Positions 27,940 to 35,731 of a stretch of 64,000 bases of DNA are shown here, in pieces. Location: assembly GCF_003149245.1 (NCBI RefSeq), contig NZ_QGDL01000006.1, positions 1 through 64,000 on the forward strand. Reading direction: 5' to 3'. The notes below the pieces were generated by a model that ran no database searches, had not been told where the DNA came from, and worked only from the letters and a program-made list of their open reading frames with translations. Numbering within the stretch: position 1 is the first letter of the stretch; every line of letters begins with the position of its first letter. The position numbers and the translations under genes were made by a program. This stretch comes from Faecalicatena orotica (GTDB lineage Bacteria; Bacillota; Clostridia; Lachnospirales; Lachnospiraceae).

Positions 27940-28296
27940 TTATTTTTTCATCCTGGGCTCAAAAATGAAAGATGCAAGATAACCAAATATCAGCGCTGCC
28001 GAAATCCCGACCGCACTCGCCGTAAATCCCCCCATAAAAATCCCCAGGAATCCGTTGGCGTCAACAGCTTCTTTTACGCCCTGCCATAACACATTTCCAA
28101 AACCGAGCAGAGGCACACTCGCCCCCGCACCAGCAAACTTTTGAAACGGCTCATAAATATTACAAAAACCCAGCACCGCGCCAGTACAGACAAGAAGAAC
28201 CATAATCCTCCCCGGCATCAGCTTCGTACGGTCTAAGAGAATCTGCACGGCAGCACAGATAAGACCTCCTATCCAGAATGCATTCAAATAGTCCAT
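27940..28296 (-). CDS. spoVAE: Stage V sporulation protein AE (SpoVAEb)
   Basis: A 118-residue membrane protein with about four helices (GGLICAAVQILLDRTKLMPGRIMVLLVCTGAVLG) and the conserved GAGASVPLLGFGNVL motif shared by SpoVAC and SpoVAEb. It is part of the spore inner-membrane channel that moves Ca-dipicolinate. An AAAGGAGGG site precedes the ATG. It lies 104 bases after spoVAD on the same strand, with tandem repeats in between. Confidence 0.92.
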   Translation of the reverse strand: MDYLNAFWIGGLICAAVQILLDRTKLMPGRIMVLLVCTGAVLGFCNIYEPFQKFAGAGASVPLLGFGNVLWQGVKEAVDANGFLGIFMGGFTASAVGISAALIFGYLASFIFEPRMKK

Positions 28297-28352
28297 AAAA
28301 CCCTCCTTTGAGGACGTAATATTTCTCAGGTTTACTACGTCCCTAATTAACG

Positions 28353-28393
28353 TAAGTGGTGTACCTTTTTGACTTTAGTGGTGTACCTTTTTG
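28353..28393. repeat. Tandem 22-base repeat between spoVAD and spoVAEb
   Basis: Two copies of T(A/T)AGTGGTGTACCTTTTTG start at 28353 and 28375. A hairpin with arms GGACGTA/TACGTCC lies just beside them at 28312-28344. My impression is that such sequences resemble ends of IS21-like elements in gut Clostridia, so this may be a scar of a lost insertion. The identification is uncertain. Confidence 0.5.
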
Positions 28394-28400
28394 CTGTTTA

Positions 28401-29411
28401 TCAGCAGTGTTCTAACACGATTGCGTGTGCGATCCCCGGCACGCTTGCGCCTTCGTTGAAGCTTACGGTCGACATGAGTGCGCCTGTGGGCACGAATAAG
28501 ATGCGTTTCCACTCGCCTTTTTTGATTTTGGGCAGGATATAGGCGGCCAGTGTGACGGCAGCGCATCCGCATCCGCTGCCCCCGGCGTGGGTGTCCTGCT
28601 CTTTCTGGTCGTATATGGTCATTCCGCAGTCTATATGTTTTGTTCTGATATCGTAGCCTTTTCCCTGCATCAGGTCAAAGAGGATGTCCTGCCCTACGTA
28701 TCCGAGATCGCCGGTTACTATGCGGTTATAGTCCTCTGCCGTGCGGCCGAAGTCTTTGAAGTTCTGTATGATGGTGTCGGCTGCGGCGGGTGCCATGCAT
28801 GCCCCCATATTCTGGGAATCTTTCAGCCCGTAATCCACTATTTTACCTACGGTCACGCCGCTGATCCTGATATGGCTTTTTTCTGTCCCTACAAGGAATG
28901 CCCCGCTACCTGTCACGGTCCAGTGTGCAGACAGCGGCCGCTGGTTCGCATATCCGAGTGGAAAGCGGAATTCTTTTTCAGCGCTGCCGAAATGGCTGGA
29001 GGTTACTGCCAGCATATAGTCCCCATAACCTGCCGCCACACTCATTGCGCTGAGTGCCAGTGCCTCCCCCGAAGTGGAGCACGCCCCATACAGGCCGAAC
29101 ATCGGAATCTGCAGAGCCTCCACCCCCATAGAAGTGGCGATTCCCTGGCGTAGCAGGTCACCCCCAAAAAGGTACCGGACCTTTTCCGGTGGTACGTGTG
29201 CCTTTCCAAGCGCCAGAACGCATGCTTCTTTCTGCATGTTACTCTCCGCCTCTTCCCAGGTCTTTGCCCCGAAAAGATCATCATGATTCGCCATATCGAA
29301 TAGTTTCGCGAGCGGACCTTCTGATTCTTTGCTGCCTACTACAGAACCGCTGCTGATAAGATAGGGAGATTCTCCAAAACCGATACTCTGGCTGCCTATT
29401 ACCTGATTCAT
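28401..29411 (-). CDS. spoVAD: Stage V sporulation protein AD (SpoVAD)
   Basis: SpoVAD is a cytosol-facing, thiolase-fold protein of the SpoVA complex that binds dipicolinic acid during uptake into the forespore. The sequence shows the family features: N-terminal GSQSIGFGESPYLISSGSVVG, the loop FGLYGACSTSGEALALSAMS, and the C-terminal FVPTGALMSTVSFNEGASVPG. Length 336 is normal. A sigma-G-like promoter lies at 29455-29484. spoVAC, which usually precedes it, is on the other strand 2.2 kb away. Confidence 0.95.
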   Translation of the reverse strand: MNQVIGSQSIGFGESPYLISSGSVVGSKESEGPLAKLFDMANHDDLFGAKTWEEAESNMQKEACVLALGKAHVPPEKVRYLFGGDLLRQGIATSMGVEALQIPMFGLYGACSTSGEALALSAMSVAAGYGDYMLAVTSSHFGSAEKEFRFPLGYANQRPLSAHWTVTGSGAFLVGTEKSHIRISGVTVGKIVDYGLKDSQNMGACMAPAAADTIIQNFKDFGRTAEDYNRIVTGDLGYVGQDILFDLMQGKGYDIRTKHIDCGMTIYDQKEQDTHAGGSGCGCAAVTLAAYILPKIKKGEWKRILFVPTGALMSTVSFNEGASVPGIAHAIVLEHC

Positions 29412-29454
29412 ATCTTTCCCTCATTTCATAATATTATTTCAGACTTTTAATGCT

Positions 29455-29484
29455 TAGTATATCTTGCTTTTTTAAAACTATTCA
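29455..29484 (-). promoter_or_regulatory. Sigma-G-like promoter of spoVAD
   Basis: On the minus strand TGAATA (29484-29479), a perfect match to the sigma-G -35, is followed after 17 bases by TATACTA (29461-29455), one base from the CATACTA -10. The same spacing occurs in front of spoVAC and of the spoVAA unit in this window. Confidence 0.78.
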
Positions 29485-29486
29485 TC

Positions 29487-29539
29487 TTGACATTTACTTA
29501 ATTTCTGTTATACTGTACTTATCAAACAAGTACAGTATA
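29487..29539 (+). promoter_or_regulatory. Promoter and palindromic operator of the GntR-ABC cassette
   Basis: TTGACA (29487-29492) and TATACT (29509-29514) are 16 bases apart, a strong promoter. A perfect inverted repeat with 12-base arms TATACTGTACTT and AAGTACAGTATA (29509-29539) covers the -10 and start region. A further ACAGTAAGTAC half-site follows. This fits autorepression by the GntR protein encoded downstream. Confidence 0.75.
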
Positions 29540-29656
29540 TATACAGTAAGTACACCCATAAAAATACAGGTAGCTTGTTATTGAATACAGGTGTTTCTGT
29601 GAACAGTAACGGGGGATTGATATGAAAATATTCGTAAGGCAAAAGGCGGTGATATT

Positions 29657-30031
29657 TTGGAAATTATATTAAGCAATAGCAGCAGCAAACCAATCTACGA
29701 ACAGATCACCACGCAGATCAAAGGCATGATCATGAGCAATGAACTGAAGACCGGCGATGCGCTCCCTTCCATGCGAAGCCTCGCCAAAAGCCTTCATATC
29801 AGCGTAATCACGGCACAGCATGCCTATGAAGATTTGCAGCGCGACGGATTTATAGAAACTATCGCCGGCAAAGGCACATTTGTTGCGGCGCAGAACAAAG
29901 ATTTTATACGGGAAGAAGAACTGCGCAATGCCGAGGAAAAGCTACAGGAAGCTGCTGATATTGCCCGGCGCAGCGGCATTTCCCTTTCAGAGCTCGTTCA
30001 AATTCTAACACTGCTTTACAAGGAGGTCTAA
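29657..30031 (+). CDS. GntR family regulator (YtrA type) of an ABC cassette
   Basis: A winged helix-turn-helix protein of 124 residues. The pattern SKPIYEQITTQIKGMIMSNELKTGD then LPSMRSLAKSLHISVITAQHAYEDL is diagnostic for YtrA-type GntR regulators, which lack an effector domain. The start is TTG at 29657 with GGCGGTGA upstream. The downstream ABC genes follow within 3 bases. It probably represses this unit from the palindrome at 29509-29539 until a cell-wall or other stress relieves it; the signal is unknown. Confidence 0.9.
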   Translation: MEIILSNSSSKPIYEQITTQIKGMIMSNELKTGDALPSMRSLAKSLHISVITAQHAYEDLQRDGFIETIAGKGTFVAAQNKDFIREEELRNAEEKLQEAADIARRSGISLSELVQILTLLYKEV

Positions 30032-30034
30032 CAC

Positions 30035-30895
30035 ATGGAAAACACACTAACCGTCAGCCATCTGACAAAGACTTATAAGGACTTCACGCTAGACGATGTT
30101 TCTTTTCAGGTCCCACGAGGCTCCATCTGCGGCCTGATCGGCGAAAACGGCGCCGGCAAGACAACCGCCATTTCTGCGATGCTGAATATCATCACACCGG
30201 ACAGTGGAGACATCCGGATTCTGGACATGGATTACAGAGAAGACGAGAAAAAAATCAAGCAGCGTGTCGGCGTCGTTCTGGATGAACTGAACCAGATTCC
30301 CCACCTTTACTGCAAAGATATCGATACTATCATGAAAAAAATATACTCCAGCTGGGACAGCAGGCTTTTCTTCCAGTACCTAGAAAAATTCAAGCTGCCT
30401 CAGAAGAAAAAAGTGAAAGAGCTGTCAAAAGGAATGAATGTAAAACTGAATTTTGCGGTTGCTCTTTCCCACAATGCAGAATTCCTCATACTGGATGAGG
30501 CAACTTCAGGACTTGACCCGGTCATGCGGGATGATATACTGCAGCTTCTCCAGGAATTTGTCCTGGATGAAAACCACTCTGTCCTCCTATCCACCCACAT
30601 TACAAGTGACCTTGATAAGATTGCGGATTATATCATTTTTATGCATGAAGGGAATATTCAGTTTATCAAATCTAAAGAGGATATAGAAAATAATTACGGA
30701 GTCCTCCAGTGCAGAAACGACTTCTTTGAAGCACTCTCACCGGATGACTACTGTGCATACATAAAAGAAGAATATTCTGTAAAAGTTCTGGTCCACCACA
30801 AACAGGAGCTGCTCAGGCATTTTCAGGATCTGGTCATCGAGCGGGCTTCTATCGAAGATATCATGTTATTTTATATAAAGGGGGTTATCATATGA
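30035..30895 (+). CDS. ABC transporter ATP-binding protein (YtrB/BcrA class)
   Basis: Walker A is GENGAGKTT near residue 40, the signature is LSKGMNVKL, Walker B is FLILDEATSGLDP, H-loop LSTHI. The C-terminal third is a domain often seen in the YtrB class. AAGGAGG precedes the ATG, and the gene overlaps the permease gene by 4 bases. With the GntR gene it forms a standard YtrA-like operon for export or envelope stress. Confidence 0.92.
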   Translation: MENTLTVSHLTKTYKDFTLDDVSFQVPRGSICGLIGENGAGKTTAISAMLNIITPDSGDIRILDMDYREDEKKIKQRVGVVLDELNQIPHLYCKDIDTIMKKIYSSWDSRLFFQYLEKFKLPQKKKVKELSKGMNVKLNFAVALSHNAEFLILDEATSGLDPVMRDDILQLLQEFVLDENHSVLLSTHITSDLDKIADYIIFMHEGNIQFIKSKEDIENNYGVLQCRNDFFEALSPDDYCAYIKEEYSVKVLVHHKQELLRHFQDLVIERASIEDIMLFYIKGVII

Positions 30896-31545
30896 CAGGA
30901 TTAATACACCGGGATTTATTAATATCCTTTAGAAGGCTGGGCAAGATGTCCTATATTATGGAAGCAGTATACTTTTTCTTCTTCCTCTTATTTTTCAAAA
31001 ATGCATACGGTGCGCTCACATTCTTTTTGCTCCTCGCCCCGATCAATATGTCAGGTCTTCCTAATACGATGAAGGAGATTGATTCCAATTATAAAGGGAT
31101 GAGGGCGGCAAGGCTTCTGCCGTATAGTAAAAAAGACCTTGTGAAAGGAAGATTCCTGTCCGCCTTATTTAACCAGTTATTTTATGTTGCGGAGATGGTT
31201 TTGTTCGCAGTATGCCATCACTTTATAAAAGGTGGGATTTCCTGGGTTACTTATCTTCTTTTCATAGCAGGTGGCTGGCTGGTCGGGATTTTCATGACTG
31301 CTGTTAACCTGCTCGTCAGTTTTACAACAGGATTCAACGCCAGTGCAATTATATATTTAATTACAGTCATAGCGGTGGGTGCGGGATATGTGCTTTTTCT
31401 ATTTACCGGTGTTAAGACAGGGATTCTTGCACAGATTTCTTCATTAAATACAGCATGGATATTCATAATTGCCTGTTGCTTTGATATCCTGATCCTGCTT
31501 GCCAGTTATATAATTTCCATAAAATGCTTTGACAAAACCTTATAA
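30892..31545 (+). CDS. ABC-2 type membrane protein
   Basis: A 217-residue protein with six predicted membrane segments in pairs (about 20-50, 90-120, 120-145, 150-170, 185-210) and a positively charged first cytoplasmic loop (YKGMRAARLLPYSKKDLVKGRFL). It resembles the short ABC-2 permeases of GntR-ABC operons. It overlaps the ATPase gene by 4 bases. The substrate is unknown. Confidence 0.85.
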   Translation: MTGLIHRDLLISFRRLGKMSYIMEAVYFFFFLLFFKNAYGALTFFLLLAPINMSGLPNTMKEIDSNYKGMRAARLLPYSKKDLVKGRFLSALFNQLFYVAEMVLFAVCHHFIKGGISWVTYLLFIAGGWLVGIFMTAVNLLVSFTTGFNASAIIYLITVIAVGAGYVLFLFTGVKTGILAQISSLNTAWIFIIACCFDILILLASYIISIKCFDKTL

Positions 31546-31559
31546 AATACTTTTCTGTG

Positions 31560-31588
31560 GTATATTTTTTCTTCTTTTCCAGATACTA
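31560..31588 (+). promoter_or_regulatory. Sigma-G-like promoter of spoVAC
   Basis: GTATA (31560-31564) and GATACTA (31582-31588) are separated by exactly 17 bases, 32 bases before the spoVAC start. It matches the GHATR / CATACTA sigma-G consensus and is nearly identical to the promoter at 40146-40175. Confidence 0.75.
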
Positions 31589-31620
31589 TCCGTAATCACG
31601 AATTTAAAGGAGATTTTGTT

Positions 31621-32079
31621 ATGGATAAGGTTGAAAAGATGAAACAGGAAAAGCAGTATGAACAGTATGTGAAGCAGAAGACCCCTGTCCATAATGTTTA
31701 TGTGGATATGGCAAAAGCCTTTATTACCGGGGGAATCATCTGTACGATAGGTCAGTTTATCTATAATTACTGTGAACTGCAGAACCTGTCTAAAGATGAA
31801 TGCAGCGGCTGGACTTCTATGCTCCTCGTCCTGCTTAGTGTTATTCTGACCGGTATTAATCTCTATCCGAAGATTGCAAAATGGGGTGGTGCAGGCGCGC
31901 TGGTTCCTATCACGGGATTCGCGAATTCGGTTGCCTCTCCTGCTATAGAGTATAAAAAAGAAGGACAGGTTTTCGGAATCGGATGCAAAATTTTTACAAT
32001 CGCCGGACCTGTTATCCTGTATGGAATATTTACGAGCTGGATTCTGGGATTCGTTTACTGGATTTATAAACTGCTCTGA
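31621..32079 (+). CDS. spoVAC: Stage V sporulation protein AC (SpoVAC)
   Basis: A 152-residue membrane protein with about four helices. It carries a typical SpoVAC N-terminal region (YVKQKTPVHNVYVDMAKAF) and the family motif GGAGALVPITGFANSVASPA. SpoVAC forms a mechanosensitive channel for dipicolinic acid in the spore inner membrane. AAAGGAG precedes the ATG. It is detached from spoVAD, which is on the opposite strand beyond the GntR-ABC cassette. Confidence 0.94.
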   Translation: MDKVEKMKQEKQYEQYVKQKTPVHNVYVDMAKAFITGGIICTIGQFIYNYCELQNLSKDECSGWTSMLLVLLSVILTGINLYPKIAKWGGAGALVPITGFANSVASPAIEYKKEGQVFGIGCKIFTIAGPVILYGIFTSWILGFVYWIYKLL

Positions 32080-32112
32080 TATTTGAAACAATTAATCCCT
32101 ATGAAATCAAGA

Positions 32113-32156
32113 GAACAGCTGCACCGGAAAATATCTGGCTGCAGCTGTTCTTTTTT
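32113..32156. terminator. Terminator between spoVAC and the convergent peptidase gene
   Basis: The arms GAACAGCTGCA and TGCAGCTGTTC are followed by TTTTTT on the plus strand, ending spoVAC. On the minus strand it lies just after the peptidase stop and may serve both. Confidence 0.9.
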
Positions 32157-32157
32157 A

Positions 32158-32688
32158 TCACCTGTTTCTCCACACAGAAAGCCATTTCCCGATATAGGGA
32201 ATGTGGAACACGACTTTTCCGCATATGTCCCCGTATGATACAGTATCCTCGTCCCACTCTACATTCTCCGTCCCTTTTGTCCTGAATCCCGGACCATATT
32301 CATCATAATCCGGAACCACTTCGACGATGACATGTGTGACTGAAATGTCTTCGCTGTTATGAAATGTAATCATATCCTTCACTTTCAAATTCTCTGCTTT
32401 TGTTTTATATACAAACAAGAAGCTGCCCTTTGGTATCACATGCTCCATGCTGGTTGATTCCATATAATAGTAAGTGATCCCAACTTTGTCCAGATTCAGC
32501 AGAACTACGACAACAAGAACGAGAATCAGCAGAAATCCTGCCGAAAAACGTCTTACGGCCCTGAAACGGGGAACCGGCTTCCTCTTTTTCTCAGGCACTA
32601 TAATGTAGTCATCCTGCGATTCTGTATGAAATAACTCTTCCGGCGATGGAATTTCTTCTGGCACCGGGTCCAACCGTTCCTCTTTCAT
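32158..32688 (-). CDS. SipW-like signal peptidase I
   Basis: A membrane-bound serine peptidase that cleaves signal peptides. An acidic cytoplasmic N-terminus of about 45 residues is followed by one helix (49-66) and the catalytic domain. Ser80 lies in ESTSMEHVIPKG. His119 in VTHVIVEV stands where bacterial enzymes have Lys, which marks the ER/archaeal-type (SipW) family. The C-terminal box VSYGDICGKVVF is present. The stop-start overlap with the coiled-coil gene (4 bases) shows they are one unit. SipW-type enzymes often serve a few dedicated substrates; none is visible next door. Confidence 0.85.
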   Translation of the reverse strand: MKEERLDPVPEEIPSPEELFHTESQDDYIIVPEKKRKPVPRFRAVRRFSAGFLLILVLVVVVLLNLDKVGITYYYMESTSMEHVIPKGSFLFVYKTKAENLKVKDMITFHNSEDISVTHVIVEVVPDYDEYGPGFRTKGTENVEWDEDTVSYGDICGKVVFHIPYIGKWLSVWRNR

Positions 32689-33440
32689 TCTTTGATCTTA
32701 CTGCCTTTCTTTCCGCCGGCTTTTCTGAGCTGCTTCTTAATCAGCTTTTCGATCTTCTTGACATGTTCGCCACTGTCCTGAACCTTCAGACCTTCCACTT
32801 CCTGAAGCATCTTATTCATCCTGCTTTCCAGACGTTTCATGATGCCTTCCTGTGCAGTGATCTGCTCATCCCGGCTTTTTAAACTTTCTTCCTGTACTTT
32901 CATCTGTGCTTCCCAGTTTCTGATCGTCTCTTCCTGATTTCTAATCTGCGCCTCACAGTTGCTGATCGTCTCTTCCTGATTTCTAATCTGAGCCTCACAG
33001 TTACTGATCGTTTCTTTCTGGACCCTGACCTGTTCCTCCCAATTATTGATTGTCTCTTCCTGATTCTTTATCTGAGCCTCACAATTGCTGATCGTCTCTT
33101 TCTGGGCTTTCACCTGCGCTTCCCAGTTTCTGATCGTTCCCTCCTGGGTCTTAATCTGCGCTTCTCTGCGCTTGATATTCTCCTCCTGCTGGCGGATCGT
33201 CTTTTCCTGAGCCTTAATCACCTCATCCTGCCCCTTACTCCGTTCCCAGAGGTTCTTATAGCAGTTCTCTGCCTTCACAATCTTCTGGTTCAGCTTTTCC
33301 TTCTCAATCCGTTCTTCCTCCGCTTCCTTCTGGAGCTCCTCAATCATACCCTGAAGCTCCTGAATGTAAGCATCCATCTGTTTTTTATTATATCCGCCAA
33401 TGATACTGCTTTTTACCTCAAACTCACTTATCTCCTGCAT
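32685..33440 (-). CDS. DivIVA-like coiled-coil protein with 14-residue repeats
   Basis: The N-terminus (VKSSIIGGYNKKQMDAYIQE) resembles the DivIVA/GpsB membrane-targeting domain, where a Gly-Tyr pair and following Asp-Ala-Tyr are typical. The rest, residues 30-235, is one long coiled coil made of about eight 14-residue units of the form SNCEAQIRNQEETI or NNWEAQVKVQKETI. The C-terminus is basic (KAGGKKGSKIKE). No family beyond DivIVA-like is recognised. It is translated with a SipW-like peptidase (4-base overlap). A role as a scaffold at the cell pole or septum is inference. Confidence 0.8.
   Translation of the reverse strand: MQEISEFEVKSSIIGGYNKKQMDAYIQELQGMIEELQKEAEEERIEKEKLNQKIVKAENCYKNLWERSKGQDEVIKAQEKTIRQQEENIKRREAQIKTQEGTIRNWEAQVKAQKETISNCEAQIKNQEETINNWEEQVRVQKETISNCEAQIRNQEETISNCEAQIRNQEETIRNWEAQMKVQEESLKSRDEQITAQEGIMKRLESRMNKMLQEVEGLKVQDSGEHVKKIEKLIKKQLRKAGGKKGSKIKE
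32890..33200. repeat. 42-base direct repeats inside the coiled-coil gene
   Basis: Tandem units of 42 bases, such as the recurring CTGATCGTCTCTTCCTGATT segment, encode the 14-residue protein repeats. Two neighbouring units near 32930-33010 are almost identical at DNA level, so copy number could change by recombination or slippage without shifting the frame. Confidence 0.75.
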
Positions 33441-33490
33441 AATAATCTCCTAATAATCACATTATCTTGTGTATTGAAATACCTATCTAA

Positions 33491-33519
33491 ATTTTACCAC
33501 ACTTCCGTTAAAAAGTCAT
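33491..33519 (-). promoter_or_regulatory. Promoter of the coiled-coil/peptidase unit
   Basis: On the minus strand ATGACT (33519-33514) and TAAAAT (33496-33491) are 17 bases apart, with TG one base before the -10 (extended -10). It lies about 50 bases upstream of the start. Confidence 0.5.
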
Positions 33520-33576
33520 TTGTATTCTCAAATCAATTACACCGGATATCTCTTCTGAGATACGTTCAGTAACGAC

Positions 33577-33607
33577 TAGGGAGCTGCGAAAACCCCGCAG
33601 CTCCCTA
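33577..33607 (-). terminator. Hairpin after the nucleoside transporter operon
   Basis: Perfect 12-base arms TAGGGAGCTGCG and CGCAGCTCCCTA lie 42 bases after the last permease stop. No clear T-tract follows, but position and stability suggest a terminator or 3' end stabiliser. Confidence 0.65.
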
Positions 33608-33648
33608 ATCAATTCTTTCTCTTTATGCAAATTTAATCATCCTGCTTC

Positions 33649-34641
33649 CTATCTCTCTTCACGGAAGTAGTTTAATCCGCAGCTCTTTGGCTGTGCATGC
33701 TCTTTACTCTGTCTCATGCTCGTTACGACAAGCACGATAATCGTTGCCACATAGGGGGCCATATCGTATATCTGTGCAGGAAGCCCCGGTATCTTAATAT
33801 ACATGCGCATAATTGTAAGTCCGCCGAATATCAGCGCGACAAGTATGCCTCTTGCAGGACTCCATGTTGCGAAGATAACCAGCGCAACCGCCAGCCAGCC
33901 GTATCCGCTTACGCATCCGTGCACCCATACACCTTTTGTTGTTACCATACTCATGTACATACCGCCGATCCCGCAGATTCCACCGCCCACGATCGTTGCA
34001 ATATATTTATATTTCGTGATATTAATTCCTGCCGCATCCGCGGTTGCCGGGTCCTCCCCAATCGCACGCAGATTCAGACCTACCCGCGATTTATTAAAGA
34101 ACCATGCCATTACAACAGCAAGAATGATCGCGAAATATACGAGCCAGTTATACTGGAACAATAATTTCCCTAAAACCGGAATATCCGATAAAACCGGAAT
34201 ATGGAGCTTTGAAAATGCATCCTTTGTAACGCCGCTAACCGTTACATATCCGCCTGCCTTTTGACCGATATATTCTCCGAAGAAGTTTCCAAAACCTGTA
34301 CCAAAAATGGTCAGTGTCAGTCCGGTTACGTTCTGATTCGCCCTCAGCGAAATTGTGAGGAAGCTGTAAATCAATGCACCGAACGAACCCGCTATAAAAG
34401 ATACGAGAAGGGCGAGGACCGCAGACACTGCCCCGTTTGGCGTACCTCCGGATTTCGTAACTGCCTGTTCATAATAGTAGGAACCGGCAAGTCCGGTAAT
34501 GGCGCCCATGAACATCATACCTTCCACACCAAGGTTTAAGTTACCGGATTTCTCTGTAAGGATCTCTCCGAGTGCCCCTAGAAGCAGCGGGGTCCCGGCC
34601 AGCACGGCGGCAATAAACAAACTATTTAATGTACTAAGCAT
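33649..34641 (-). CDS. Nucleoside-type ABC transporter permease (NupQ/YufQ-like)
   Basis: A 330-residue branched-chain-type permease with about nine hydrophobic segments. Family features are TPLLLGALGEILTEKSGNLNLGVEGMM near the N-terminus and RAIGEDPATADAAGINITKYK in the cytoplasmic loop. It overlaps the other permease gene by 8 bases. Together with a BMP lipoprotein and a double ATPase it makes an uptake system of the NupNOPQ type, probably for nucleosides. Confidence 0.9.
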   Translation of the reverse strand: MLSTLNSLFIAAVLAGTPLLLGALGEILTEKSGNLNLGVEGMMFMGAITGLAGSYYYEQAVTKSGGTPNGAVSAVLALLVSFIAGSFGALIYSFLTISLRANQNVTGLTLTIFGTGFGNFFGEYIGQKAGGYVTVSGVTKDAFSKLHIPVLSDIPVLGKLLFQYNWLVYFAIILAVVMAWFFNKSRVGLNLRAIGEDPATADAAGINITKYKYIATIVGGGICGIGGMYMSMVTTKGVWVHGCVSGYGWLAVALVIFATWSPARGILVALIFGGLTIMRMYIKIPGLPAQIYDMAPYVATIIVLVVTSMRQSKEHAQPKSCGLNYFREER

Positions 34642-35731
34642 GATGTTCCTCCTTTCCTCTGAAAATCAGCCTGTAGGTTATGAAGAACTCACATCCCAGC
34701 ATGAAAAACAGTATGATACCAATCAGCAGGTCAGATGCAGATGCAGGTATCTTGAAGTTTGTCTGGATGGTATTGGAGCCTCTCTCAAGCATCGCTATAA
34801 ACACAGATACGATCAGCATTCCGTATGGATTCATTTTTGCAAGCCATGCAACAGTGATGGCTGTAAATCCGACACCGCCTGCTGTTCCCTCTGTTATCGT
34901 ATAATCGGCGCCGGCAAACTGCAGCATTCCCACCAGTCCACAGAGCGCACCGGACAGGAACATCGTCCGTTTGAACACTCTGCTGACATTGATGCCGGCA
35001 TAACGCGCGGTATTGTTACTTTCACCTACAACAGCAATCTCATATCCCTGTTTCGTCTTATTAAAGTAAATCCATGACACAACAACAAGGATCAGTGCCA
35101 GAATCCAGCCCCAGTGAACCCCCAGCACCTTACTGAGCCTTGCCCCCGGCACCAGCATGGCAATTTTCGGGAAACTGCTTCCCGGCGCCTTCCACGGTCC
35201 GTTCATCAGATATTTGATGAATGCCAGCGCAATATAATTGAGCATCAGGGTAAACAGTGTCTCATTCGTCCCCCATTTTGCCTTGCAGACTGCCGGAAGA
35301 AGCCCGTACAGGCCGCCCGCCACCATACCTGCAAGCATCATAAGGATAACCAGCGGCAGCTTCGGGAAGATATGTGCAGTAAACAATCCGAACGCGCCTG
35401 CTGCCACCGCACCTACAAGAATCTGTCCTTCAGCACCGATATTCCAGAATTTCATCTTAAAGGCAAATGAAATTCCAATCGCAGTAATCAAAAGCGGGAC
35501 CGCTAATTTTACAGTCTCATGTATAACCGTCCTGGACCCCCATGACCCGACAACCATCGCCTTATAAACAGCGAGCGGATTGTGTCCAAGGACGAATATC
35601 AGGAGTCCCCCGGTAATCAGGGAAAGTATGAACGCAGCCGCCCGGATCCCCCACGCCTTCTGTTGGGAAATCGCGTCTCTTTTTACCATACGGATCAGAG
35701 GCTCTTTGGCCTGCATTGAATGTCTGCTCAT
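34634..35731 (-). CDS. Nucleoside-type ABC transporter permease (NupP/YufP-like)
   Basis: A 365-residue permease with about nine or ten helices. Typical motifs are FKMKFWNIGAEGQILVGAVAAG near residue 90 and AVVGESNNTARYAGINVSR in the EAA-like loop. It overlaps the ATPase gene by 4 bases upstream and the second permease by 8 bases downstream, so the three are tightly coupled. Confidence 0.9.
   Translation of the reverse strand: MSRHSMQAKEPLIRMVKRDAISQQKAWGIRAAAFILSLITGGLLIFVLGHNPLAVYKAMVVGSWGSRTVIHETVKLAVPLLITAIGISFAFKMKFWNIGAEGQILVGAVAAGAFGLFTAHIFPKLPLVILMMLAGMVAGGLYGLLPAVCKAKWGTNETLFTLMLNYIALAFIKYLMNGPWKAPGSSFPKIAMLVPGARLSKVLGVHWGWILALILVVVSWIYFNKTKQGYEIAVVGESNNTARYAGINVSRVFKRTMFLSGALCGLVGMLQFAGADYTITEGTAGGVGFTAITVAWLAKMNPYGMLIVSVFIAMLERGSNTIQTNFKIPASASDLLIGIILFFMLGCEFFITYRLIFRGKEEHHA

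Noticed and set aside
30035-31545. Bacitracin resistance operon bcrAB
   Set aside because: The ATPase is of the same class, but the GntR regulator and short permease fit the general YtrA-type cassette; substrate cannot be claimed.
32890-33200. CRISPR array
   Set aside because: The periodic repeats are in frame, 42 bases long without unique spacers, and encode a coiled coil.
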